DNA of 64,000 nucleotides from positions 40,997 through 104,996 of the forward strand of contig DURT01000011.1 in NCBI GenBank assembly GCA_012843025.1, written 5' to 3'. The notes beneath the pieces were generated by a model that was not told where the DNA came from, ran no database searches, and saw only the letters and a list, made by a program, of their open reading frames with translations. Position 1 is the stretch's first letter; the number at the start of each line of letters is the position of its first letter. The position numbers were made by a program, and so were the translations under genes. Shown here piece after piece: positions 51,314 to 61,472 of this stretch. This stretch comes from Tissierellia bacterium. GTDB taxonomy: Bacteria > Bacillota > Clostridia > Tissierellales > Sedimentibacteraceae.

Positions 51314-54300
51314 TTATTCTAATTCTGCAATTAATTCTCCAGCAATTACCTTCTGGCCTTCCTTAACATGTATTTTATTAACAGTTCCCGCCAGTGGAGC
51401 TAAAACATTAGTTTCCATCTTCATAGCTTCTAAAACAGCAATAGGCTGTCCTGCCGTTACTTTTTCTCCTTCTTTAACAAGAATTTTAACTACACTTCCT
51501 GGTATGTTGGCACCAATTTCAAACTGATTGCCTGTATCTGCCATAACTCTTTCAATACCTGTATTCTTAGAAAGGGGAGCATTTTTGTCTTTAATAGTAA
51601 CAACTCTGTTGTTTCCATTCACTTCAAATGTTAAATCCTTGGTTCCATTGTCATTACTTCTAATATCAACTAATTTGATGCTTAGTTTTTTACCTTCTGC
51701 AATTTTTACGCCGCAAGTTTCTCCTTCCTCCAAGCCGTGGAAAAATATGTCGCTACCCATAAGTCTTAAACTAACTTCATCTTTTGTACTCTTAATATAG
51801 TCTTCGAAAACTTTAGGATAAAGAGCATAGCTCAGTGCTTCTTCATCAGTTCCTTCCAACTCATATTTTTCCCGAAGCATCTTCTTAATGGCATCAAAAT
51901 CTTCTGGTGGCAAGAGCTCTCCCGGCCTGCATTTAATAGGCTCTCTGCCCTTTAACACCAACTTGCTTAATTTTTCTGGGAATCCTCCTTCTGGCTGACC
52001 CATCATCCCTTCAAAATACGCTACCACTGAGTCGGGGAAATCCATGTCCTTAGCTTTTTCATATATATTATCCTTGGTCAAATTATTTTGAACCATGAAT
52101 ATAGCCATATCTCCCACAGCTTTTGAAGAAGGTGTAACTTTTACTATGTCCCCAAACATTTCATTTACTGTCTTAAACATTTCCTTTACTTCTTCAAACC
52201 TATGGCCTAAGCCGAAACTTTCAACCTGGGGCTTTAAATTTGAATATTGGCCGCCAGGAATTTCATACTTATAAATTTCTGCAGTACCTGTTTTCAATCC
52301 TGATTCAAACTTATTGTATACCGGACGTACAGCTTCCCAATAATCGGAGATTTTCTGCATATCATCCAAGTTTAGTTGAGTATCTCTTTCTGTATTCATC
52401 ATAGCTGCAATTACGGAGTTTAGCGGCGGCTGGCTTGTTAGGCCTGCCATTGAATTAAAGGCTGTATCTACTATGTCCACTCCCGCATTTGCAACTGCAA
52501 ATATAGTTACCACACCATTTCCGCTGGTATCATGAGTGTGTAGGTGGATAGGAATTGTAAGTTCATTTTTCAATGCCCTTATTAATTTATCCGCTGCCAT
52601 GGGTTTTAACAAAGCAGACATATCCTTTATAGCAAGAATATGGGCTCCTCTGTTTTCTAACTTCTTAGCCAAATCTACATAGTATTTTAAAGTATATTTA
52701 TCCCTTGTTTCATCAAGGATATCCCCAGTATAACAAATACTTGCTTCAACTATTTTTCCCTGGTTAAGAACTTCATCTATAGCAACTTCCATTCCTTTAA
52801 TCCAGTTCAACGAGTCAAAGATACGGAATACATCTATTCCTGCTTTTGCTGATGCTTTTACGAATTCCTTTATTACATTGTCAGGATAATTTTTATAACC
52901 TACTGCATTAGCTCCTCTTAAGAGCATTTGTAGCAGCAAATTAGGCATTTTTTCTCTTAAGGTATGAAGTCTCTCCCAAGGATCTTCCTTTAAAAACCTG
53001 TAAGCAACATCAAAGGTGGCTCCTCCCCACATTTCCACGGAAAACAAATCACTTGCCAGGTGCGCCATAGCAGGTGCAATTTTCTCCATGTCCACAGTTC
53101 TTACACGAGTAGCCATCAATGATTGGTGAGCGTCACGCATGGTAGTATCCGTTAGCATCAGTCTTTTCTGTCTTAATACATAGTCTGCAACCGCCTTTGG
53201 ACCTTTTTCATCTAACAGTTGTTTTAAACCAGGCTTTATTTCACCGCTAACTTTTGGTACTCGGGGAACGTCAAACTGGGGTTTTATTCCCTTAGTTTCA
53301 TTAACTACTATATTACCTATATAGTTTAGAACTTTTAATTCTTTATCTCCTCCCCCTCGCACATTTAATAGAGAAGGATTTTCAGCAATAAACCCTGTAT
53401 AACACTGTCCCTTTCTGAATGTTTCATGGTTAAGGACATTTAATAAGAATCTGATATTGGTTTTAACTCCATGTACTTTTATTTCCCTTAATGCCCTTGC
53501 ATTTTTCTCTATGGCATCCTCAAAAGTTCTGGAATGGCTAATTACCTTTACCAACAAGCTGTCATAATAAGGACTAATTTCAGCTCCCGCAAAACCGTTG
53601 CCTCCATCAAGTCTTACTCCAAAACCGGAGCCAGTGCGGTATACATCGATTTTTCCTGTATCAGGAGCAAAGTTGTTGGCAGGATCTTCTGTGGTAACCC
53701 TGCATTGTATTGCATAGCCCGATCTTTTGATATCTTCCTGGGATTTAATATTTATTTTCTCCGAATCTAACCTGTAGCCTTGGGCTATAAGAATTTGAGC
53801 CTGGACTATATCTATACCCGTTACCATTTCCGTTACTGTATGTTCCACTTGAATTCTCGGATTCATTTCAATGAAATAGTGGTTTCCATCTTTGTCCACT
53901 AAAAATTCCACAGTACCTGCATTTCTGTAATTTACTGACTTGGCTAATTTCACTGCGTCACTACATATAGCCTGTCTTTGTTCCTCTGTAATACTTAAAG
54001 CAGGAGTAAATTCCACAACTTTCTGGTGTCTTCTTTGAATGGAGCAATCCCTTTCATATAGATGAACAATATTACCGTAATTATCTCCTAAAATTTGAAC
54101 TTCAATATGTTTTGGATTTTGAAGGAATTTTTCTATAAAGATATCATCGATTCCGAAGGCTTTCTTGGCCTCCCTTTGCGCACTTCTAAACTCCCTTAAC
54201 AGGTCTTCCTCCCTCCAAACTATACGCATACCCCTTCCGCCTCCTCCGGCTGAAGCCTTTAGAATAACAGGATATCCGCAATAATCGGCAAACTTCTTAG

Positions 54301-54739
54301 CTTCTTCCTCTGATTTAACAGCCTCTTCAATTCCAGGAATAATGGGAACCCCTATTTCCTTGGCAACTACTTTCGATTTTATCTTATCTCCTAATTTGTC
54401 CATCATTTTATAATCAGGACCGATAAAGACAATACCTTCTTCTTCACACTTTCTAGCAAATTCAACATTCTCTGCTAAGAATCCATATCCGGGATGAATT
54501 GCATCAACACCTTTTGATTTCGCAAGGCTAATAATTTCATCTATTCCAAGATAGGCATCGACAGGTGACTTGCCCTTTCCAACCCTGTAAGACTCATCCG
54601 CTTTAGTTCTGAAGAGGGAGTTCTTGTCTTCTTCTGAATATATGGCCACACTTCTTATACCAAGTTCTTCACAGGCTCTGAACACTCTGATTGCAATTTC
54701 ACCCCTGTTTGCAACCAAAATTCTTTTAAACTGTTTCAT
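51314..54739 (-). CDS. pyc: Pyruvate carboxylase
   Basis: A 1141-residue single-chain enzyme: biotin carboxylase domain (1-450; ILVANRGEIAIRVFRACEELGI, ILKASAGGGGRGMRIV, HVEVQILGD-type loop, FIEMNPRIQVEHTVTEMVTG), carboxyltransferase domain (about 530-800; TTMRDAHQSLMATRVRTVDM, EMWGGATFDVAYRFL, THDTSGNGV) and biotin carrier domain with VLEAMKMETNVLAP at the C-terminus. It makes oxaloacetate from pyruvate, feeding the C4 acids handled elsewhere in the window. The upstream 54740-54976 is AT-rich with no gene. Confidence 0.97.
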   Translation of the reverse strand: MKQFKRILVANRGEIAIRVFRACEELGIRSVAIYSEEDKNSLFRTKADESYRVGKGKSPVDAYLGIDEIISLAKSKGVDAIHPGYGFLAENVEFARKCEEEGIVFIGPDYKMMDKLGDKIKSKVVAKEIGVPIIPGIEEAVKSEEEAKKFADYCGYPVILKASAGGGGRGMRIVWREEDLLREFRSAQREAKKAFGIDDIFIEKFLQNPKHIEVQILGDNYGNIVHLYERDCSIQRRHQKVVEFTPALSITEEQRQAICSDAVKLAKSVNYRNAGTVEFLVDKDGNHYFIEMNPRIQVEHTVTEMVTGIDIVQAQILIAQGYRLDSEKINIKSQEDIKRSGYAIQCRVTTEDPANNFAPDTGKIDVYRTGSGFGVRLDGGNGFAGAEISPYYDSLLVKVISHSRTFEDAIEKNARALREIKVHGVKTNIRFLLNVLNHETFRKGQCYTGFIAENPSLLNVRGGGDKELKVLNYIGNIVVNETKGIKPQFDVPRVPKVSGEIKPGLKQLLDEKGPKAVADYVLRQKRLMLTDTTMRDAHQSLMATRVRTVDMEKIAPAMAHLASDLFSVEMWGGATFDVAYRFLKEDPWERLHTLREKMPNLLLQMLLRGANAVGYKNYPDNVIKEFVKASAKAGIDVFRIFDSLNWIKGMEVAIDEVLNQGKIVEASICYTGDILDETRDKYTLKYYVDLAKKLENRGAHILAIKDMSALLKPMAADKLIRALKNELTIPIHLHTHDTSGNGVVTIFAVANAGVDIVDTAFNSMAGLTSQPPLNSVIAAMMNTERDTQLNLDDMQKISDYWEAVRPVYNKFESGLKTGTAEIYKYEIPGGQYSNLKPQVESFGLGHRFEEVKEMFKTVNEMFGDIVKVTPSSKAVGDMAIFMVQNNLTKDNIYEKAKDMDFPDSVVAYFEGMMGQPEGGFPEKLSKLVLKGREPIKCRPGELLPPEDFDAIKKMLREKYELEGTDEEALSYALYPKVFEDYIKSTKDEVSLRLMGSDIFFHGLEEGETCGVKIAEGKKLSIKLVDIRSNDNGTKDLTFEVNGNNRVVTIKDKNAPLSKNTGIERVMADTGNQFEIGANIPGSVVKILVKEGEKVTAGQPIAVLEAMKMETNVLAPLAGTVNKIHVKEGQKVIAGELIAELE

Positions 54740-54956
54740 ATTCCACCTCTCCTATCATACATATACATATTATTATATAATACCAAACAGTTTAACATTA
54801 TTATTTTAACTTTTCAACCCATAAAACTAATTTTATTAAATTTAAATATAAAAAACTTTATTTTATTCTTTTATATTAATTATAATAGGGAGAAATGGTT
54901 TTTGACTTATTATAAATATGCAAAAAATAGAAAAATAAGAACCCCATAATAATAAA

Positions 54957-54974
54957 AACCCCTTCAAAGGGGTT
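54957..54974 (-). terminator. Terminator of the histidine phosphatase gene
   Basis: AACCCCTTTGAAGGGGTT followed by TTTATTATTAT on the minus strand, directly after the stop codon. Confidence 0.85.
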
Positions 54975-54976
54975 AC

Positions 54977-55603
54977 TTATGCTAATGCCGTTCCTTTCAG
55001 ATGGCTTATATCGTTGAAAGATACTTTTCTTACTTCATTGTTTTCATCTACTTCTATATATGACAAACTACAGTTATAGACAACAGTTTCAATCCAATTT
55101 TCCACCCTAATAGATTTTTTCACAAAAGCTTCAATACACTTGATGGTTCCACCATGGGCAACTATTAATATAGTTTTGTTTTTATATTTTTCTAATATTT
55201 CATTCAAAGCTTTTTCTACTCTTCCATAAAATTCACGGAGACTTTCACCGTTTGGATATCTTTGGTTTAGAGGATCCGCCTCAATTTTTTCAAGTATAGC
55301 TGGATACTCTCTCTTTATTTCCTCGTACTTCATGCCTTCGAACTCACCAAGGTTAAGCTCTTTAAGACCTTCATGCTTAATAATTTCTATATCCTTATTT
55401 CCTCTTACAATTTCGGCAGTTTTATAAGCTCTGCCTAAAGGACTGGAAATAATATAGTCAATATCAATTTCTTCAATCCGTTCAGATAAAAGTTCTGCTC
55501 CTATTATTCCCTTTTCTGTCAAATCAGAGTCCTTATGTCCCTGATACTTACATTCTCTGTTCCAAACTGTTTCACCATGCCTAGTTATATAAATTTTAGT
55601 CAT
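54977..55603 (-). CDS. Histidine phosphatase family protein
   Basis: A 208-residue phosphoglycerate mutase-like protein with YITRHGETVWNRECKYQGHKDSDLTEKG, SSPLGRAYKTAEI, ELNLGEFEGMKYEEI and IVAHGGTIKCIE, giving the RHG phospho-His and second His. Such enzymes include alpha-ribazole phosphatase and broad phosphatases; the substrate is open. It is the next gene after split LysO on the minus strand. Confidence 0.92.
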   Translation of the reverse strand: MTKIYITRHGETVWNRECKYQGHKDSDLTEKGIIGAELLSERIEEIDIDYIISSPLGRAYKTAEIVRGNKDIEIIKHEGLKELNLGEFEGMKYEEIKREYPAILEKIEADPLNQRYPNGESLREFYGRVEKALNEILEKYKNKTILIVAHGGTIKCIEAFVKKSIRVENWIETVVYNCSLSYIEVDENNEVRKVSFNDISHLKGTALA

Positions 55604-55673
55604 TTTGTTTTCCTTTCTATTTCAATTTTTCTACCTTTTAATACAAGAATATTACTCTTCCCCGCTTGTTTGG

Positions 55674-56270
55674 TTATATTAGGCCTACGAAAATGGGTAC
55701 TAAGACGGTTACTGATAGTGAAAGTATAAGCCCACTTATGAATGAAATTACCGCTACTTCCTGATTTGTATTCTTTGTTACCATGGGCAAGCCTGTATCC
55801 ATACTTATGGCTGCTCCGGCAGCTATGGTTTCCAAGTAGCCTATGCGTTTTGCAATAATAGGTATTGCCACAAAAGCCATTACTTCCCTAAATACATTGG
55901 ATAAAAAAGCTACCGTTCCCAGCTCTGAGGATATGGGAGTAATGATTATGGCGGATAAAGTATACCAGGACAGCCCTGAGGCTATGGCTAGGGCACCAAA
56001 TATATTAATATTGAATATAAAACTGCATACAATCCCGCCTAACAAACTGCCTAATATAGTTCCTATAGGTACTATAAGGATTTTAAATCCTACATTTTTT
56101 AAATTTTTAAATATATCTTTATTGCTTCCTAAATCTATTCCTACAAAAAACAGGAGAAGACAAAGGCCTATATCCATGAGGAAACCACTATTTTCATAAA
56201 AAACTTCTGGCATGAAAAGCAATCCGGAAAGTATCCCCAATACAAGCACTATTAATATTTTCTTAGTCAT
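55674..56270 (-). CDS. LysO family lysine exporter, C-terminal part
   Basis: A 198-residue membrane protein covering the C-terminal two-thirds of the LysO (DUF340) family: GLCLLLFFVGIDLGSNKDIFKNLKNVGFKILIVPIGTILGSLLGG, GLSWYTLSAIIITPISSELGTVAFLSNVFREV, TIAAGAAISMDTGLPMVTKN. Its ATG lies inside the end of the N-terminal partner (8-base overlap) behind GGAGG. The two together equal one E. coli LysO (about 300 aa). Confidence 0.88.
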   Translation of the reverse strand: MTKKILIVLVLGILSGLLFMPEVFYENSGFLMDIGLCLLLFFVGIDLGSNKDIFKNLKNVGFKILIVPIGTILGSLLGGIVCSFIFNINIFGALAIASGLSWYTLSAIIITPISSELGTVAFLSNVFREVMAFVAIPIIAKRIGYLETIAAGAAISMDTGLPMVTKNTNQEVAVISFISGLILSLSVTVLVPIFVGLI

Positions 56271-56571
56271 TTTTGCCTCCTGTAATATTCTTATCTGTTA
56301 TTAATCTCTTCCTTGCAAAATATACAAATAAAATACTAAGGGAGGCAGTTGTAAGGGCAAATACTGCCGCCATTATTCCTATTTGTCCTATGGATGAAAT
56401 TATTTGTTCATCCATACCAATGTTAACTCCCATAATATAAATTAATCCAAAAAGGATTACCGTCTGAATAATGGATATTTTCTTCATTATATTTTCATGA
56501 ATGGCACCTCTGCTGCTTAACAACCATCCCACCGTCAATATTCCAAAATAAAGCAAAACTCTAAATACCAT
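56263..56571 (-). CDS. LysO family lysine exporter, N-terminal part
   Basis: A 102-residue membrane protein with three helices (VLLYFGILTVGWLLSS, IIQTVILFGLIYIMGVNIG, MAAVFALTTASLSILFVYFARKRL) matching the N-terminal third of LysO. The overlapping coupled start of the second part argues for a designed split or old fission, not a frameshift. It begins three bases after the ligA stop. Confidence 0.82.
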   Translation of the reverse strand: MVFRVLLYFGILTVGWLLSSRGAIHENIMKKISIIQTVILFGLIYIMGVNIGMDEQIISSIGQIGIMAAVFALTTASLSILFVYFARKRLITDKNITGGKND

Positions 56572-56573
56572 AG

Positions 56574-58544
56574 CTATCCCCCTATTCTTTTACCGCTGTT
56601 CATCCACTGAACAAATTGGTCTTCACTAATTATTTCTATTCCTAATTCTTTAGCCTTTTTATTCTTAGATGAACTGGATAAAAGATCATTATTTATTAAA
56701 TAATCCGTTTTGGAAGTAACAGAACCTGTTACCTTTCCTCCTCTTTCTTCGATAGCTGCCTTTAATTCATCGCGATTTTTGAAGTGACTTAAAGATCCTG
56801 TTATAACAAAAGTAAGATTTTCAAAAGTTTGCTCAGTTTCCTGTTCGCTGCTTTCAAATTCAATTTCTTTCAGTACATCTTCTATAAGAGCTTTCTTTTT
56901 TTCATTTCTGAAAAAATTTACGTAGTTAGTAGCCATTACATGACCAATGCCGCTTATTTCAATTAATTCTTCATAAGTTGCACCCTGTATTCTTTCCCAG
57001 TCATCCTTAAATTCCTTGCTAATTAATTTTGCATTGGATAATCCTATATTGGGAATTCCTAAACTGTATAAAAACCTTGCTGCTGTAGTTTTTCTTGCCT
57101 TATTAACGGAATTCACCAAGTTGTTAAAGGATTTTTCTCCGAAACCTTCCATATTGGTTATTACATCTTTATGTTTTTCTATATGGAAAATATCTGCAAA
57201 TTCCTTTACTAGGCCCTTGGCAATAAATTTTTCAAGGGTAGCCTCCGAAAGCCCCTCAATGTTTAAGGCATCTCTGCTTACAAAATGTGTAAAGGCTTTT
57301 ATTTGCTTTGCCAAACATTCATCATTTGTACAATACAATGTTTTAATACCATTGTCATTATTAATAAGGGTTTCACCGCCGCACACAGGACAACTCTTAG
57401 GAATCTCTATATTATTGCTTCTTGTTAAATTATCGGATATTTGAGGTATAATCATATTAGCCTTGTATACATTTATTAAATCCCCTATGCCTAATTCCAA
57501 TTCTTCCATTATGCTTAAATTGTGTACGCTAGCACGACTTACGGTTGTTCCTTCTAACTCAACTGGTTCAAAAATAGCAATTGGGTTTATCAGCCCTGTT
57601 CTGGAAGCACTCCATTCAATATCCAAAAGCTTTGTTTCCTTTACTTCATCTCTCCATTTAAAGGCAATGGAATCCCGAGGAAACTTTGCAGTTGTGCCTA
57701 AAGATTCCCCGTAATTAATATCGTCATAGGTTAAAACCAAGCCGTCAGAAGGAAGGTCGTTTTCTTCTATATGTTCCTCAAACCACTTCACTGTTTCTTC
57801 AATATTGTCGGAAGTTACTTTCTTGTATTCAACTACGCTGAATCCTTGATTTTTAAGCCATTTTAATTGCTCTATCTTTGAATTTTTAAAATCCACATCT
57901 GCTCTTATAACAGAAAAAGCATAAAATTTTACATTTCTTTCAGCAGTTATTTTATTGTTTAGCTGTCTCACAGAACCGCTGCAAAGATTTCTGGGGTTTT
58001 TATACTTAGCTTCTACTTGATCGATTTTTTCATTCATCTTATAAAAGTCTGAATAGCTTATTACTGCTTCTCCTCTTAAAATCAAAGTTCCTTTATATGC
58101 TATAGTTAGGGGAATATTTGTAAAAACCTTGGCGTTGTTAGTAACTACCTCTCCTATTTCTCCATTACCCCTAGTAACAGCTTTTATTAGCTTCCCACCT
58201 TCATAAGTCATTACGATGGTAAGGCCGTCTAACTTCCAGGACAATACTCCTGCCTTGTTTTTAAGCCATTCTTTCAATGTAGAAACATCCTTTGTTTTAT
58301 CCAAGGAAAGCATAACATTTTCATGACGTTCCTTAGGTAAATTTGATAAGAGTTCATACCCCACCCGGACAGTGGGGCTGTTGGATAGTACTATTCCCGT
58401 TTCCTCTTCTAATTGTTTAAGCTCATCATAAAGCTTATCATATTCTAAGTTTGACATTATTTCTCTGTCTTCCTGGTAATAAGCTTTGTTTGCTTCATTT
58501 AACACCCTTATTTTTTCCTGCATTAACTGTAGTTTATCTTTCAT
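56574..58544 (-). CDS. ligA: NAD-dependent DNA ligase
   Basis: A 656-residue LigA: Ia domain at the N-terminus, adenylation site KLDG in LSWKLDGLTIVMTYEGGKL, nucleotidyl-transferase motif RGNGEIGEVVTNN and GEAVISYSDFYKMN, OB fold, Zn finger (CPVCGG...CTNDEC), HhH repeats and BRCT (FVITGSLSHFKNRDELKAAIEERGGKV). The adenylation-domain motifs are somewhat divergent, with KNPRNLCSGSVRQLN in the usual place. It is 11 bases after the pcrA stop. Confidence 0.94.
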   Translation of the reverse strand: MKDKLQLMQEKIRVLNEANKAYYQEDREIMSNLEYDKLYDELKQLEEETGIVLSNSPTVRVGYELLSNLPKERHENVMLSLDKTKDVSTLKEWLKNKAGVLSWKLDGLTIVMTYEGGKLIKAVTRGNGEIGEVVTNNAKVFTNIPLTIAYKGTLILRGEAVISYSDFYKMNEKIDQVEAKYKNPRNLCSGSVRQLNNKITAERNVKFYAFSVIRADVDFKNSKIEQLKWLKNQGFSVVEYKKVTSDNIEETVKWFEEHIEENDLPSDGLVLTYDDINYGESLGTTAKFPRDSIAFKWRDEVKETKLLDIEWSASRTGLINPIAIFEPVELEGTTVSRASVHNLSIMEELELGIGDLINVYKANMIIPQISDNLTRSNNIEIPKSCPVCGGETLINNDNGIKTLYCTNDECLAKQIKAFTHFVSRDALNIEGLSEATLEKFIAKGLVKEFADIFHIEKHKDVITNMEGFGEKSFNNLVNSVNKARKTTAARFLYSLGIPNIGLSNAKLISKEFKDDWERIQGATYEELIEISGIGHVMATNYVNFFRNEKKKALIEDVLKEIEFESSEQETEQTFENLTFVITGSLSHFKNRDELKAAIEERGGKVTGSVTSKTDYLINNDLLSSSSKNKKAKELGIEIISEDQFVQWMNSGKRIGG

Positions 58545-58555
58545 ACCATACCTTC

Positions 58556-60745
58556 CTATATTTTTTCAATTGGCGCAAACTTAAGACTTAAATTCATTAA
58601 CCCTTTGTTTTCAAAAGCTATAACTACAATCTGATCGTTCCCGTCATCTTTAAGCTGTACCACCGTTCCTATTCCCCAGGACTTATGCATAACTTTATCC
58701 CCTGGAACAAAGTCTGATTTTAATTTCCCTGCTGGTTTCTTTTTTTCAACTTCTATTCCTCCTCTGAAAAGAGGGATGGATTTATTTCCAAAACCTTGAG
58801 GTTTCTCATAAGACTTTTCCACTTCTTCTATACATTCTTTGGGTACTTCACTTAAAAAACTTGATTTCATTTTCATTTCATAGTTTCCATAACGCATTCT
58901 TTCCCTGGCATAAGATAAATAAAGCATTCTTTTAGCCCTGGTTATTGCCACATAGAATAATCTTCTCTCTTCTTCTAAATCGGCATCCTCATCACTGTGA
59001 ATAAAGGGAAATATTCCCTCCTCAAGGCCTGTAATAAATACGGTATCAAACTCTAAACCTTTAGCACTGTGAACAGTCATTAAAGTTACTGCATCCTTTG
59101 AATCTTCCGTCTTGTCAATATCCGCCAACAAGGCAATGTGAGCCATAAAGTCTTCTAAGGTGTTTTCCTCATATCTTTCTTCAAAATCTTTAGCCGCAGA
59201 AAGAAATTCATCTATATTTTCCACCCTGCTTCTTCCTTCCACAGTTTCGTCCTGCAGAAACATATCCTTAAGGCCGGAAGTTTCAATTACTTCCATTATG
59301 AATTCGCTCAAGGGTAAAACATCCTTTTTAATCATTAACATTTCAAGCATGGCTACAAAGTTATCAATACTTTTTTTTGCAGAAGGAGTAAGGTCCATTT
59401 CATCGGTATCAAAACATGCTTCAAATTTTGATATTTCTTTATTGATAGCATATTCAGAAATAATGCTGATGGTTTTTTGACCTATTTTTCTTCGAGGAAC
59501 ATTTATTATTCTGTCAAAGCTTATATCGTCCTTTTGGTTTAAAATGAGGTTGAGATAAGCCATTATATCTTTTATTTCTTTTCTTTCGTAGAATTTTACT
59601 CCCCCCACGATTTTATAAGGTATACCTTCCCTGATTAAACCTTCTTCTAAGGCCCTCGATTGGGCATTGGTCCTATATAAGACCGCCATATCCGAATAAT
59701 CTATGTTCTTTTCCCTATGTTCTTTTAACATTAATGCAGCTACAGTAATAGCTTCATCCTTTTCGTCTTCTGTTTCCAATACCCTAATAAGATTTCCCTC
59801 TTTGAAATCCGTATATAATTTTTTTCCCTTTCTTTGACAATTGTTTTTTATAACTTCGTTGGCAGCATCTAAAATCACCTTGGTGGAACGGTAGTTTTTT
59901 TCTAACTTTACTACTTTAGCTCCTTTAAAGTCCTTTTCAAAATTAAGAATATTATTGATATCAGCCCCTCTCCATCCATAAATGGATTGGTCTTCGTCTC
60001 CTACAACGAAAACATTGTTTTCTCCTGAGCTGTTTTTTCCTAGTATTTTTATAAGATTGTATTGGGAATGGTTCGTATCCTGATATTCATCCACCAATAT
60101 ATATTTGAATTTTTCCTGATAGTATTTTAATACTTCTTCATCAGTCTTAAGAAGTTTAAGAGTTTTTATAATTAAATCGTCAAAATCCAATGCATTTGAA
60201 ACTTTTAATTTTTTCTCATAAAGGGCATAAATTTCCCCTATATTCCTATTTTTATAAATACCGTAATTATTATTAATATATTTATCAGGACTAGTTCCAT
60301 TATTTTTTTCATTGCTTATAATTGCTTTTATATAGTTTTGGTTATAAGTCTTTGGATCTAAATCTAATTCCTTTATACAGTCTCTGATTAATATTTTCTG
60401 GTCATCTGTATCGTAAATAGTAAAGTTCCTGTCATATCCTATTCTGTCAATATGTTGTCGCAATATACGAACACAGATTGAATGAAAAGTTCCAATCCAC
60501 ATTTGACCTATTGAATAGTCTATAAGCTGTCCTATTCTTTCCTTCATTTCATTAGCTGCTTTATTAGTAAAAGTAATTGCAAGGATTTCCCAGGGCATTG
60601 CTCTTCCCGATTCAATCAAGTAGGCTATACGATGGGTTAAAACTCTGGTTTTCCCTGTACCTGCCCCTGCAATAACTAGTATTGGTCCTTTATCATGAGA
60701 AGCTGCTTCTCTTTGTTTTTCATTTAATGAATTTAATAATTCCAT
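58556..60745 (-). CDS. pcrA: ATP-dependent DNA helicase PcrA (UvrD type)
   Basis: SF1A helicase with Walker A GAGTGKTRVLTHRIAYL, Walker B ILVDEYQDTNHSQYN, VGDEDQSIYGWRGAD, and the C-terminal motifs TVHSAKGLEFDTVFITGLEEGIFP and ITRAKRMLYLSYA. The track start at 60781 lies upstream of GGCGGAGGAAAA; ATG 60745 (MELLNSLNEKQREAA) gives the normal N-terminus and 729 residues. It forms a repair operon with ligA. Confidence 0.96.
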   Translation of the reverse strand: MELLNSLNEKQREAASHDKGPILVIAGAGTGKTRVLTHRIAYLIESGRAMPWEILAITFTNKAANEMKERIGQLIDYSIGQMWIGTFHSICVRILRQHIDRIGYDRNFTIYDTDDQKILIRDCIKELDLDPKTYNQNYIKAIISNEKNNGTSPDKYINNNYGIYKNRNIGEIYALYEKKLKVSNALDFDDLIIKTLKLLKTDEEVLKYYQEKFKYILVDEYQDTNHSQYNLIKILGKNSSGENNVFVVGDEDQSIYGWRGADINNILNFEKDFKGAKVVKLEKNYRSTKVILDAANEVIKNNCQRKGKKLYTDFKEGNLIRVLETEDEKDEAITVAALMLKEHREKNIDYSDMAVLYRTNAQSRALEEGLIREGIPYKIVGGVKFYERKEIKDIMAYLNLILNQKDDISFDRIINVPRRKIGQKTISIISEYAINKEISKFEACFDTDEMDLTPSAKKSIDNFVAMLEMLMIKKDVLPLSEFIMEVIETSGLKDMFLQDETVEGRSRVENIDEFLSAAKDFEERYEENTLEDFMAHIALLADIDKTEDSKDAVTLMTVHSAKGLEFDTVFITGLEEGIFPFIHSDEDADLEEERRLFYVAITRAKRMLYLSYARERMRYGNYEMKMKSSFLSEVPKECIEEVEKSYEKPQGFGNKSIPLFRGGIEVEKKKPAGKLKSDFVPGDKVMHKSWGIGTVVQLKDDGNDQIVVIAFENKGLMNLSLKFAPIEKI

Positions 60746-60992
60746 TTTTCCTCCGCCATATTGGGAACATTCATATCTCACCGGTTCACCCTAATAATTG
60801 TTCCCTACCTATATTTGTTGATATAGAATTATATCACAATAGAACATTTGTCTCAATAAATAAGATAGCTCTTTAAGTCTTAAGGTATATTTTTGTTTAT
60901 ATTAAATAGCTTTAGGTATAAATATAATAGATATGAACCTGATCTTAATCTCTTGTCCTGTCTTATAAAGTAAATAAAAAATAGGAGGAATT

Positions 60993-61442
60993 ATGAGAAA
61001 AATACTAATACCCATCGACGGATCTCCCGTATCAGTAAAAGCTGCAGAAAAAGCAGTAACGTTAGGTAAATTAATTGATGGGGAGCTTACTTTTATAACT
61101 GTTGTGAACATGCCTTCGGAAGATAAATATTCCTTTTTTGGCATAAATGTAGAAAAGCAGTTTACTGCTAACCTGAAAGAAATGCTTAAAAAGTTAATAG
61201 AAGAAGAAACAAAAATGCTAAGAGTTGTTGTAAAAAATTTGAATACGGGTACTTTAAAAGTAGAACAGAGAGTAATTGTAGGAAATCCTGCAGCAGAAAT
61301 TGTAAAATTAGCAGAAGAAGAAAACTTCGAATATATTTTCATGGGCAGAAGAGGCTTTTCTAAAGCAGAAAGATTTTTCATAGGCTCAGTAACTCAAAAA
61401 GTAATTGCCGCATCCCCTTGTCCTGTAATTGTAGTTAACTAA
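60993..61442 (+). CDS. Universal stress protein (UspA family)
   Basis: A 149-residue UspA fold with MRKILIPIDGSPVSVKAAEKAVTLG and the ATP-binding ending IFMGRRGFSKAERFFIGSVTQKVIAASPCPVIVV, including G-x2-G-x9-G(S)-type spacing. ATAGGAGG precedes the ATG. Single gene between terminators; role unspecified beyond stress response. Confidence 0.92.
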   Translation: MRKILIPIDGSPVSVKAAEKAVTLGKLIDGELTFITVVNMPSEDKYSFFGINVEKQFTANLKEMLKKLIEEETKMLRVVVKNLNTGTLKVEQRVIVGNPAAEIVKLAEEENFEYIFMGRRGFSKAERFFIGSVTQKVIAASPCPVIVVN

Positions 61443-61443
61443 A

Positions 61444-61472
61444 AGAAGTAAGGGGCAAGGTCCCTTACTTCT
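61444..61472. terminator. Bidirectional terminator
   Basis: AGAAGTAAGGG-gcaaggt-CCCTTACTTCT, overlapping by two bases the stop of the convergent carrier gene. Confidence 0.85.

Noticed and set aside
60902-61381. Minus-strand 159-aa ORF opposite the universal stress gene
   Set aside because: The UspA frame is clear with its own ribosome site; the antisense frame has neither.
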